NCBI GenBank assembly: GCA_016903675.1
Contig: JADQBA010000015.1
Location: forward strand, 42,947-106,946
Length of the DNA: 64,000 bases
Direction: 5' to 3'
Origin: Stigonema ocellatum SAG 48.90 = DSM 106950
GTDB taxonomy: Bacteria > Cyanobacteriota > Cyanobacteriia > Cyanobacteriales > Nostocaceae
Below are positions 34,977 through 43,815 of this stretch, in pieces. The number at the start of each line of letters is the position of its first letter. Position 1 is the stretch's first letter. A model generated the notes under the pieces. That model did no database searches. It was not told the origin of the DNA and was given only the letters and a program-made list of their open reading frames with translations. Position numbers and translations under genes: made by a program.

Positions 34977-36218
34977 TTATGCTTTAAAGACAATTGCTGG
35001 ATCAACACGGGTCACCTTTTGAATCGCAAAAATTGCCGAGCCTACACACATGACAACTGTGATGCCAAAAACTGCGATCGCAGTTGTGGGTGTGATTAAA
35101 ATCAAGATTCCCTGACTTGCTAATGTCCAAGACGCAACTCCGAGGCAAAGGATTATACCAGGAATGTAGCCAAGAACCGCCATCCACATTGCCTGCTCAA
35201 CAATCACACCGTATATAACCCAATCAGACGCGCCCATTGCCTTGAGTGTTCCAAACTCTTTGATATGGTCTGACACAGAAGAGTAAAGGATCTGACCTAC
35301 AATGATTGCCCCAACAATGACACCCACCGTTGCACCAAGAGCAAGAAGGAAACCGATTCCAGTTCGCTGTTGCCAGTAAGTTTGAGTCTTTTTGAGCATT
35401 TCGTTAGCAGTGTAGGCACGGGTGTTTGGTAAGGCGGCGTTTAACTTCTGCTTGAGTGCCCGTAGATCCTGACCTGGCTTAGCTCGAATCAGTATATAGG
35501 TTATGGGGTCTAATGAGGATAGGGGTTTTGGCGGAGCCTTTGAGTTAGTTGCAGACTGCTCATAAACATTGGTACACTGGAGATCCATTGAGCCTGAGCG
35601 TGTTTTACACGACAACGAAGAAGTCTTACCGGAACTCAAGTAAGCGTTGCCATTCTCTAGGGAAGTGAACATATAAGGATTTGATGCAACTGAGCGATTT
35701 CCTTGCGTTAAGCCAACCAACTTTACAGGTAATGAATTAACCTCAGCTGTATCGCCAACGTGGCTTACGTGGAGAGAACCGGAATTGTTTGTATCAACAA
35801 TGACAGTATAGGGCTGCTTTAAAGCACTCACACTTCCTTGTACAAGATTTTTTGGTGTGAACAATTGCCCCTGTGGGTCGAATCCAATGATTCTTATAGG
35901 AGCAATCTCGCCTGAGGTATGACGCCACATACCCCCGGTAGCAATTAACGCTTCTGCCCGATCTACACCTGGTACACGTTGAGCTACATTTAGATTTGCT
36001 AAAGGAATTGGCAGTGTCAAGTCAAGGTACACCATGGTATCTGATGCTACCCAAATATCAGCCGTAGAATTACTAATTAACTTAGCAGAGGAGCGAGTGA
36101 ATCCATCAAAGATACCACTCTGAATTGTCACTAGGCTAACGGCAAACATAATCCCCGCTTGGGCTACTAGAAAGCGAGGTATGTCTTCAAGTAGGTTTTT
36201 ACGGGCTATGGAAACCAT
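34977..36218 (-). CDS. MacB/DevC-like ABC transporter permease (FtsX fold)
   Basis: The 413-residue protein has an N-terminal membrane helix (FLVAQAGIMFAVSLVTIQSGI), a periplasmic domain of about 240 residues, and three C-terminal helices with the FtsX-like motif EFGTLKAMGASDWVIY. The periplasmic part has two cysteines (SLSCKTRSGSMDLQC) that may pair. Relatives move lipids or lipoproteins across the envelope together with a DevB-type adaptor and TolC. No adaptor gene is present here; the CRISPR region starts upstream. Confidence 0.85.
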   Translation of the reverse strand: MVSIARKNLLEDIPRFLVAQAGIMFAVSLVTIQSGIFDGFTRSSAKLISNSTADIWVASDTMVYLDLTLPIPLANLNVAQRVPGVDRAEALIATGGMWRHTSGEIAPIRIIGFDPQGQLFTPKNLVQGSVSALKQPYTVIVDTNNSGSLHVSHVGDTAEVNSLPVKLVGLTQGNRSVASNPYMFTSLENGNAYLSSGKTSSLSCKTRSGSMDLQCTNVYEQSATNSKAPPKPLSSLDPITYILIRAKPGQDLRALKQKLNAALPNTRAYTANEMLKKTQTYWQQRTGIGFLLALGATVGVIVGAIIVGQILYSSVSDHIKEFGTLKAMGASDWVIYGVIVEQAMWMAVLGYIPGIILCLGVASWTLASQGILILITPTTAIAVFGITVVMCVGSAIFAIQKVTRVDPAIVFKA

Positions 36219-36726
36219 ATTAATATCGTGAGAACCTATTTATTCTATAGGGTAGCGCCAGTTAAATATATGTAACCATGCCTCCTCTAGAAGTACAGCA
36301 GAGTATGTGCCAGTTATGGCGGTTGTTACCGCATTTGTTATTTGTGTTCCATAGGCTGCTATAGGGTGGCCATCTAGTTCCACGTATTGTGAGTGAGGTA
36401 TGATAGAAATTACTTAAGCTTAGAATGTTCGTCGAAAAGTCACTAGAGAAAAAAGTCACACATCTAACCATGACTAAAATCACATTTTTCTTGGTCTCAA
36501 GTGCGGAGGGGTAGGTGTAGAAAAACAAGCTCAGAAAATAATGCCTGAACTGTTTGTGGTACAAGGCTTTGAGGACATTATTCTATCTAACACCCCCGCA
36601 CCCCTTACCTAGACTCAATTTCAGCCATTTTGGCTCTACCCAATCTCAATTTCCCATGCTATGATTATCTCATCCGCACTTCTGAACATTGAAAACCTCA
36701 TATATCGTAGCTTTCAGGCGACTGCA
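36219..36726. other. Intergenic and presumed CRISPR leader
   Basis: About 500 bp without a supported gene. A 100-codon minus-strand frame at 36262-36564 has no domain-like features. The AT-rich stretch 36600-36726 directly precedes the first repeat on the side where repeats are most uniform, so it is the probable leader and promoter of the array. Confidence 0.5.
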
Positions 36727-39700
36727 GTGGAAATTTCCCTGACTCCCTTTTAGGGATTGAAACGGATGGGCAAGCTGTTTGGGTGACAGACCAAGCTAAA
36801 GTGGAAATTTCCCTGACTCCCTTTTAGGGATTGAAACGGGGGTCACAGTGCCTCCACCGATTTAAATGGCGTGGAAATTTCCCTGACTCCCTTTTAGGGA
36901 TTGAAACTATTCAATGAAACTGATAAGCCTAAAACCCGCGGTGGAAATTTCCCTGACTCCCTTTTAGGGATTGAAACACTTGTCATGTTCACGAATTCAG
37001 CACAAGCGACAGTGGAAATTTCCCTGACTCCCTTTTAGGGATTGAAACATGAAGTAATACGTAAATCATTGCTTTTTTTCTAGTTGTGGAAATTTCCCTG
37101 ACTCCCTTTTAGGGATTGAAACGGTAGTACAAAACATTGCTTCCCACTTCGGAGCGTGGAAATTTCCCTGACTCCCTTTTAGGGATTGAAACATGCTGAG
37201 GTATGGTATAAAAAGTAGGACTACCCTTGTGGAAATTTCCCTGACTCCCTTTTAGGGATTGAAACGTACTTGCAGGAAGAACTATTGGTTGATGGAATAG
37301 TGGAAATTTCCCTGACTCCCTTTTAGGGATTGAAACTTTTCTGCCACAGCTAAAGAGGCATGGAAGACTGGAGTGGAAATTTCCCTGACTCCCTTTTAGG
37401 GATTGAAACTTTTGCTTGCACAACATGAGATTATGCGACATTAAGGTGGAAATTTCCCTGACTCCCTTTTAGGGATTGAAACAGTAGGCACTAAAATACT
37501 TAAATGTTCGATGTTTGAGTGGAAATTTCCCTGACTCCCTTTTAGGGATTGAAACACATCCGCTTACCCGATTCAAGGAAAATCCACCGCGTGGAAATTT
37601 CCCTGACTCCCTTTTAGGGATTGAAACTCCGCCATTTAAATCGATTTGTAGCAAAGTTGCTAAGTGGAAATTTCCCTGACTCCCTTTTAGGGATTGAAAC
37701 ATAAAATTTGATGCCAAAGTGATATAATTCGCTGTAGTGGAAATTTCCCTGACTCCCTTTTAGGGATTGAAACTCGCCAGAAGATGAAGAGAAAATCGAG
37801 GCTTTCAAGTGGAAATTTCCCTGACTCCCTTTTAGGGATTGAAACACAAACACAGAGGAACTAGAGAACCTCCTTAACGAGTGGAAATTTCCCTGACTCC
37901 CTTTTAGGGATTGAAACGCCACCAAGACCAGTTTCGTAAATTAAAAGTAAATGTGGAGTGGAAATTTCCCTGACTCCCTTTTAGGGATTGAAACGCAAAA
38001 ATTGTAAGAGTAAAAATATAAAATACAATGTGGAAATTTCCCTGACTCCCTTTTAGGGATTGAAACGCTGCCACAGTTTCTTTATATTCTGTGATTTCTG
38101 TGGAAATTTCCCTGACTCCCTTTTAGGGATTGAAACTTTGTTCCAAAATTTGCTAATAGTAATGGTCTTACTATTTGTGGAAATTTCCCTGACTCCCTTT
38201 TAGGGATTGAAACGGCAGGATATAGATCTTGTGGCATTTCCGGTTTAGCGGTGGAAATTTCCCTGACTCCCTTTTAGGGATTGAAACCCGCGAAGGCGAT
38301 CGCTCTGTCGAAATCCCATGACGTGGAAATTTCCCTGACTCCCTTTTAGGGATTGAAACAGCACTCACACAAATCAAAGCCAAGAATGCCAATGGTGGAA
38401 ATTTCCCTGACTCCCTTTTAGGGATTGAAACTACTATGTACAATGCTTCCGTACCAGATTTTATCGTGGAAATTTCCCTGACTCCCTTTTAGGGATTGAA
38501 ACCTTGATTGGTTATTCCCACAAGTAACCAACCCAGAGTGGAAATTTCCCTGACTCCCTTTTAGGGATTGAAACTCCGAGGAATTCAGCAGTAAATCGAC
38601 CGCTGTTGAAGTGGAAATTTCCCTGACTCCCTTTTAGGGATTGAAACGTAATCTCGATAAAAAATCAGGCAAGCTACACCAGGTGGAAATTTCCCTGACT
38701 CCCTTTTAGGGATTGAAACGTGGAGTGCCTTTGCCCTTAGTTTCATCCCACGGGTGGAAATTTCCCTGACTCCCTTTTAGGGATTGAAACAGGGAAGTTG
38801 TGGCGGTGGATGGAGGCTGCATGGGTGGAAATTTCCCTGACTCCCTTTTAGGGATTGAAACGGATCTACTAACAAGATCGTGACTTCCGAAATATCGTGG
38901 AAATTTCCCTGACTCCCTTTTAGGGATTGAAACCTTAAAGCATCTATTACAGTGCTACACTGGACTAAAGTGGAAATTTCCCTGACTCCCTTTTAGGGAT
39001 TGAAACTCAAAATGATTACCTTGTGGATGTGAAGTATTTAGTGGAAATTTCCCTGACTCCCTTTTAGGGATTGAAACGCAAAATAAGGATTTTTAATCGT
39101 GATTTTTGTGCGTAAGTGGAAATTTCCCTGACTCCCTTTTAGGGATTGAAACGCGTGCGCGATCGCGGCTGGAGCATCGAGGATGCGATTGTGGAAATTT
39201 CCCTGACTCCCTTTTAGGGATTGAAACGGATTCATCCGATCATAAGCATATCGTAGCTTGGGGAGTGGAAATTTCCCTGACTCCCTTTTAGGGATTGAAA
39301 CAACTATTCCGGTTGGATTAAGCAACCTTTCTCAATTAGGTGGAAATTTCCCTGACTCCCTTTTAGGGATTGAAACCTATAACTAACACCGACTCATCGG
39401 ATAAGAGCGGGTGGAAATTTCCCTGACTCCCTTTTAGGGATTGAAACAATAGCAATCGCTTTATTGATTCCGCGAAGGCTGGTGGAAATTTCCCTGACTC
39501 CCTTTTAGGGATTGAAACTCCACGCCAGGGTGGAACAAGAAACCCCCGCCCAACTGGTGGAAATTTCCCTGACTCCCTTTTAGGGATTGAAACATATTTC
39601 ATAAGCTCTATTGGTAGTGGAGCTAATGAAGTGGAAATTTCCCTGACTCCCTTTTAGGGATTGAAACCAAGTCGCGGGGAGACTTTCATTAGCTCCACTA

Positions 39701-40480
39701 CCAAGTGGAAATTTCCCTGACTCCCTTTTAGGGATTGAAACAATGCCAATCTGGATCAAGAAATTTTATAGCCATGTGGAAGTGGAAATTTCCCTGACTC
39801 CCTTTTAGGGATTGAAACTTACCGGACCCCTGACTTCCTATAAGATTCAGGAGTGGAAATTTCCCTGACTCCCTTTTAGGGATTGAAACAAAAAATATTA
39901 TGATAGGCGAAAAATTCTTTTCAGAGTGGAAATTTCCCTGACTCCCTTTTAGGGATTGAAACAAACTAGAGATTTACTGGGTTGCTTATGTAAGAAGTGG
40001 AAATTTCCCTGACTCCCTTTTAGGGATTGAAACATCCTGCAACAAATCCACTACTGGATACAAAAATCCGGGAGTGGAAATTTCCCTGACTCCCTTTTAG
40101 GGATTGAAACCTAACAAATAATGACTGGGAACAAAAGTTAGGGTTTTCCCTGCGGTGGAAATTTCCCTGACTCCCTTTTAGGGATTGAAACAAAGCCAAA
40201 GTAATGTACGTGACCTAGCTGAAAGCAGAAGGTGGAAATTTCCCTGACTCCCTTTTAGGGATTGAAACAGGATATTGTTTGTGTCGCATTAATTTTCTGT
40301 GTGGAAATTTCCCTGACTCCCTTTTAGGGATTGAAACATGTTGAACTGGCTGCTCCTCCGTATTCGTGGCAGCGTGGAAATTTCCCTGACTCCCTTTTAG
40401 GGATTGAAACACTTCCTATTGGCAAAAGACTTTTAACACGAGAGTGGAAATTTCCCTGACTCCCTTTTAGGGATTGAAAC
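36727..40480 (+). CRISPR. CRISPR array, 52 identical 37-nt repeats and 51 spacers
   Basis: The repeat starts GTGGAAATTTCCCTGAC and ends AGGGATTGAAAC. By hand count there are 52 copies, at 36727, 36801, 36871 and so on to 40444. Spacers are 32-44 nt. The ATTGAAAC 3' end is the usual 5' handle of mature crRNAs in type I and III systems, so transcription is left to right. No cas gene lies in this window, so subtype cannot be assigned. All 52 copies look identical, suggesting an active or recently expanded array. The array continues beyond a MITE at 40496-40715 with two variant repeats. Confidence 0.97.
39594..39704 (+). CRISPR. Adjacent spacers with a 20-nt reverse-complement overlap
   Basis: The spacer at 39594-39630 ends TTGGTAGTGGAGCTAATGAA. 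The next spacer (39668-39704) ends with its exact reverse complement TTCATTAGCTCCACTACCAA. They therefore come from overlapping protospacers on opposite strands of one target. Confidence 0.9.
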
Positions 40481-40495
40481 TCGGTATAGAGTAGC

Positions 40496-40715
40496 TTGAC
40501 TCACATCTTGCACCAGCCAGATACCACATCAAAAAAAATACTCAGTATTTAATGGTTTTTTGACTGCGCCCGCATCCGCCTGGGACTTGAAGTCCCAGGC
40601 TAATAGTATAAGTCCTCTAAAAGAGGACTGAATGAGTTTTTAAATTACTGTAAATTTTATGACTCCTTATTTGGGAATTCGTGGTTTTTACTTAGAGGTG
40701 CAAGATATAAGTTGA
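40496..40715. mobile_element. 220-bp MITE inserted in a CRISPR spacer (copy 1)
   Basis: The termini CTCACATCTTGCACC and GGTGCAAGATATAAG are inverted repeats flanked by the direct repeat TTGA (40496-40499 and 40712-40715). The interior has two hairpins: CCTGGGACT/AGTCCCAGG and AGTCCTCT/AGAGGACT. Flanking 15 nt (40481-40495) plus TTGA plus 14 nt (40716-40729) rebuild a 33-nt spacer between two CRISPR repeats. No coding capacity. Confidence 0.88.
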
Positions 40716-40729
40716 GAAATATTTAGTAG

Positions 40730-40837
40730 GTGGAAATTTCCTTGACTCCCTATTAGGGATTGAAACCCAAGTGCAGCAGTGAAATCCCAGTAGAAGAGCG
40801 GTGGAAATTTCCTTGACTCCCTATTAGGGATTGAAAC
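40730..40837 (+). CRISPR. Distal end of the CRISPR array: two variant repeats
   Basis: Repeats at 40730-40766 and 40801-40837 differ from the main repeat at the same two positions (CCCTGAC to CCTTGAC, and CCCTTTTAG to CCCTATTAG), with a 34-nt spacer between them. Degenerate repeats at the trailer end are normal and support the leader being at 36.7 kb. Confidence 0.9.
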
Positions 40838-41342
40838 GCCTGGATTAGGCGATCGCGGAAAATCTTGTCACTTTACCCAGACGATGGCAGTGAGGTGGAA
40901 GCAGTTGATGGCAGTAAAAAAGACTGAAAGGCTGATGATAACGTTGTGGTGAAGAGGTAATTAATCAAAAAGTGGAAGCAGTGGATGGCAGTAAGTAGAA
41001 AAATGGAAGCACAATCGTGGCAGTAAGTATGTTTAGAAGATAAATACAACGAAAACCTTTATGGACAATGGTTTTGACGGGATATGTACACATTGATTAA
41101 ACTACTATTGTTGTGGGAGCATGAGCAATAAGCGTGAAAAATGCGGGATTGATTAGTACGAAGAGACTGAAAGAACAATCAATTAATGGTACATTTGTAC
41201 TATAAAGTCAAATTTTAATGGTAGAACGATACTGATGTTTTTCTATGAAACAAAGCGCTAAACAAGACTTGAGGCAAAGGTTTGGTGCGTTTTTGATGTT
41301 TTTTTGTGGAAGCACATCGTGGCAGTAAGTAAAAAGAATTAA
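40838..41342. repeat. Intergenic region with a recurring TGGAAGCA...TGGCAGTAA motif
   Basis: A motif of about 27 nt, GTGGAAGCA then 5-8 nt then TGGCAGTAAG, occurs near 40895, 40971, 41003 and 41306. No gene is supported. The spacing is irregular, and I do not know the motif's function. Confidence 0.6.
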
Positions 41343-41422
41343 TAAAGTTGGAGTTTTTCAGGTCTGATGTTCGCTTGAATAGAAGTATGCAACTAACGTA
41401 TAAATTGCATACCGAGGTAGCA

Positions 41423-41548
41423 ATGTTGACATTGCGTGGGTGGCATGAAACTGCTAAACAAGGAGATAAGATTGGTAATCTATGGAAGAAGCTACGGTTA
41501 GTGATAGTCCATTCCACAGAAGCTTATCCAGACTTAGACATCAATTAA
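41423..41548 (+). pseudogene. Remnant of an AAA-like (PF14516-type) protein gene
   Basis: The segment LRGWHETAKQGDKIGNLWKKL followed by RLVIVHSTEAYPDLDIN aligns with LRAWHETAKTIPIWRRL and RLVVVHSTENYIQLNIN of the full AAA-like gene at 47201. Only about 40 codons remain, with neither P-loop nor start, so it is a relic. Confidence 0.75.
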
Positions 41549-41838
41549 TCCCGTTGTTCTCGACTATGCCACACACGAAGGATAACCGCCGTATCGCTTT
41601 TTTCTTCTACCATATAGCGAATGATATAAGCACCCGAACCAAACGAAAGGATCAATTCTCTGCGTTTGGTCTCATCATTCATAGGCTGCCCAATATACAG
41701 AGAAGTTTCAAGCAGTTTAGCCCCTTCAAGAATAGTCGTGGCAGCACGTGAGGCGGCTTGAGGGTTTTTCTCAAACAAGAAAAGGTACAGTCTCTCAACA
41801 TCTTCCAATGCCGCAGGTAGCCATTTTATTTCGGACAT
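41545..41838 (-). CDS. RelE/ParE family toxin
   Basis: Starting at the ATG at 41838 (MSEIKWLPAALEDVERLYLFL), the 97-residue protein follows the ParE pattern: A...D..RLY.FL, then NPQAASRAATTILEGAKLLE, GQPMNDETKRRELIL, GAYIIRY and VILRVWHSREQRD. Family toxins inhibit gyrase (ParE) or cleave mRNA (RelE). It overlaps the antitoxin gene by 13 bp, as is usual. The frame is open further upstream to 41874, but that part lies inside the antitoxin. Confidence 0.88.
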   Translation of the reverse strand: MSEIKWLPAALEDVERLYLFLFEKNPQAASRAATTILEGAKLLETSLYIGQPMNDETKRRELILSFGSGAYIIRYMVEEKSDTAVILRVWHSREQRD

Positions 41839-42095
41839 GGTAAGAATCTGCCCTCTGCAAGGAATGTCAGCCATTTCGTTGCTTCAGATTGTGAAACCGC
41901 GTGACCCGTCAGACAATATTGCTCCCATCGTTCCATATCTTCAAGTTTCTCTTGTTCGTAGCGTTCTTCACGTTCGAGATAGGACTCAATCGCTTCCTTC
42001 ATCAGCCAATGCGGACTTCGTTTGCGTAACGCTCCCAGTCGTTTGAGTCGTTCCAGGGTTGCTGCATCCAGTTTAATTCCATGTGTGGTTGACAT
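41826..42095 (-). CDS. Ribbon-helix-helix antitoxin
   Basis: The 89-residue protein has an N-terminal ribbon-helix-helix (TTHGIKLDAATLERLKRLGAL then SPHWLMKEAIESYLEREE) and a charged C-terminal tail that would cover the toxin. It precedes and overlaps the parE-like gene. RHH antitoxins normally repress their own operon; the promoter should lie in 42096-42150. Confidence 0.85.
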   Translation of the reverse strand: MSTTHGIKLDAATLERLKRLGALRKRSPHWLMKEAIESYLEREERYEQEKLEDMERWEQYCLTGHAVSQSEATKWLTFLAEGRFLPCPK

Positions 42096-42197
42096 ATCAC
42101 TCTCCTTTTTATGCCTATTATAGTATTACAAGTTGCAACCGATTGCAACCAATAACAACTAAATACGAGTTCGGTACAGTTGAACGAGTGATGTTTT

Positions 42198-43184
42198 ATG
42201 AGTGTAAATCCAGTATCATCCTTAAGCCCCAATACTGCCGCATTGACTGAAATTGCTGGTCAACGCCATGATATCTTTATTCAAATGCTGATTCAACTTC
42301 GCCGATATGATGTGGCACAAGAGATTCAAAATCGATTGTCACTTTTGCCAAATATGACACTTTCAGATAAATTTCAGCAGGTGGTGAGACTGAAAGCTTG
42401 GTTGGATAGCTTTCGTCCACTCCCGCCAACAGTAATCGCAGAACTCAAGAAACTATACGATGTGCGCTTCACATATAACTCGAACGCCATCGAAGGCAAT
42501 ACTCTGACGCAAAGTGAAACCGCTTTGGTGCTAGAAACCGGAATCACAATTGGCGGTAAAACGCTGCGCGAACATTTAGAAGTCATTGGGCATAAAGATG
42601 CGATCGACTATATCGAACAACTCGCACAACACTCAACTGCCATTGGAGAATGGGAAATCAAACAGATTCATAATTTGATTCTCCGAGGAATTGCTCCTGA
42701 AGAAGCGGGGCGCTATCGCCAACTTGATGTCAAAGCCGCAGGAACCGAGTATGTCTATCCACCCCACTATTTACTCAATGATTTAATGACCGAGTTTGTT
42801 ACTTGGTTGAATTCGGCTTCTTCCGCAGTTGAGCACCCGATCAAGTTCGCGGCTGAAGCTCATTTGCGATTTGTTTCGATTCATCCATTTGGCGATGGGA
42901 ATGGACGCACGGGACGATTATTAATGAATTTGCTGTTATTGCAGACAGGCTATCCGATCGTAGTAATTCCCAACCAAGTTCGTAAAGCGTATATTGATGC
43001 GATTGTAGAGGGTCAACAACGCAACGAACTCTCCCCATTATTGACGTTGCTCTTGGATGCTGCTATCCGCTCGTTGATTGAAATGCTGCACATTCTATCG
43101 ACTGCGAAGGTTAGTCGGGGACGAGGCTTACCGTTCTACGAAGAGATGTTGGCGTTTTTAAGCGAACATAGTGAAAACGAATGA
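42198..43184 (+). CDS. Fic family protein (class II, self-inhibited AMPylator-like)
   Basis: The 328-residue protein has the complete Fic motif HPFGDGNGR (His229 to Arg237) and an N-terminal inhibitory motif SNAIEGN (Ser95, Glu99, Gly100), the hallmark of class II Fic proteins. The Fic_N region is also present (YNSNAIEGNTLT). Such enzymes transfer AMP or related groups to protein hydroxyls. It is divergent from the toxin-antitoxin pair, in a region of gene relics, which fits a mobile or defence-like setting. Start ATG at 42198. Confidence 0.9.
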   Translation: MSVNPVSSLSPNTAALTEIAGQRHDIFIQMLIQLRRYDVAQEIQNRLSLLPNMTLSDKFQQVVRLKAWLDSFRPLPPTVIAELKKLYDVRFTYNSNAIEGNTLTQSETALVLETGITIGGKTLREHLEVIGHKDAIDYIEQLAQHSTAIGEWEIKQIHNLILRGIAPEEAGRYRQLDVKAAGTEYVYPPHYLLNDLMTEFVTWLNSASSAVEHPIKFAAEAHLRFVSIHPFGDGNGRTGRLLMNLLLLQTGYPIVVIPNQVRKAYIDAIVEGQQRNELSPLLTLLLDAAIRSLIEMLHILSTAKVSRGRGLPFYEEMLAFLSEHSENE

Positions 43185-43245
43185 TGGAAGTGCCTAAGGA
43201 GTCAGGAGTCAGAGGCACGCTGTTTGGTGACCAGCCCTTCCTGCG

Positions 43246-43405
43246 ATAAAGTGCCTTTTGTCAATCAGTTAGGAGACTGGAACCACAAACGAAAGAGTTA
43301 CTCTTTGCAGGATTGCGGGAGAAGCTAGAAAAATTTGGAGATAGTGTACAACTCTCGTTTGTTTCTGCTGTTCATGTTGCCCGCAAAGCACCCGTGAGAG
43401 GTTAA
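43246..43405 (+). pseudogene. C-terminal gene fragment, possibly a methyltransferase
   Basis: The frame LEPQTKELLFAGLREKLEK followed by FGDSVQLSFVSAVHVARKA resembles the last segment of a class I SAM-dependent methyltransferase. It has no start and only about 50 codons. Its TAA stop falls in the TTAA flank of the MITE at 43402, so that insertion may have trimmed its end. The assignment is tentative. Confidence 0.35.
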
Positions 43406-43622
43406 CTGACATCTTGCACCAGCTTGATAGCATGTAAAAAAAAAGACTCCGTAGAATGATGTTTTCTGACTACGTCTCCATCCGCCTAGGACTATAAGTC
43501 CTAGGCTAATAGCTTAAGTCCTCTTTTAGAGGACTGTTGAGATTTGTGATAATGATGTAATTTTTATAACTCTTTATTTGGTTATTTGTAATTTTTACTT
43601 AGAGGTGCAAGATATCAGTTAA
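43402..43622. mobile_element. 221-bp MITE (copy 2)
   Basis: Outermost TTAACTGACATCTTGCACC (43402-43420) and GGTGCAAGATATCAGTTAA (43604-43622) are near-perfect inverted repeats. TTAA is at both ends as a probable 4-bp target duplication. The two internal hairpins match those of copy 1, with paired base changes (CCTAGGACT/AGTCCTAGG). Confidence 0.85.
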
Positions 43623-43746
43623 GAGAATTGCACAAATGTCTGCTTTTGGTGCGAAAAAAGGGGATAGATTCAGCATTTTTATTGAAAACTTTTTGAGTAT
43701 TTTAGCTGATTGACCAAATGTACTTTTTCTGAAACTATAATTCGTT

Positions 43747-43815
43747 TCAAAACTCATTCAGTCCTCTTTTAGAGGACTTATGCTATTAGCCTGGGACTTC
43801 AAGTCCCAGGCGGAT
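43747..43815. mobile_element. Partial, inverted MITE core (copy 3) at the recQ 3' end
   Basis: AACTCATTCAGTCCTCTTTT through AAGTCCCAGGCGGAT is the reverse complement of the central hairpin part of copy 1; both termini are missing. It overlaps the recQ stop codon. The stretch 43623-43746 holds nothing recognisable. Confidence 0.8.

Noticed and set aside
36262..36564. 100-codon minus-strand frame upstream of the CRISPR array
   Set aside because: No domain, odd composition (Phe, Ser, Cys, Trp rich), and no ribosome binding site; position suggests leader DNA.
37109..40412. Several minus-strand frames reading FQSLKGSQGNFH or VSIPKRESGKFP repeatedly
   Set aside because: They are translations of the CRISPR repeats and spacers, not proteins.
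36727..40837. cas genes near the array
   Set aside because: All proteins on both sides were examined and none is a Cas protein. RecQ, Fic and TnpB-like proteins are not Cas components.
40838..41342. Continuation of the CRISPR array
   Set aside because: The TGGAAGCA motif resembles the repeat start only in TGGAA; length, spacing and the rest do not match.
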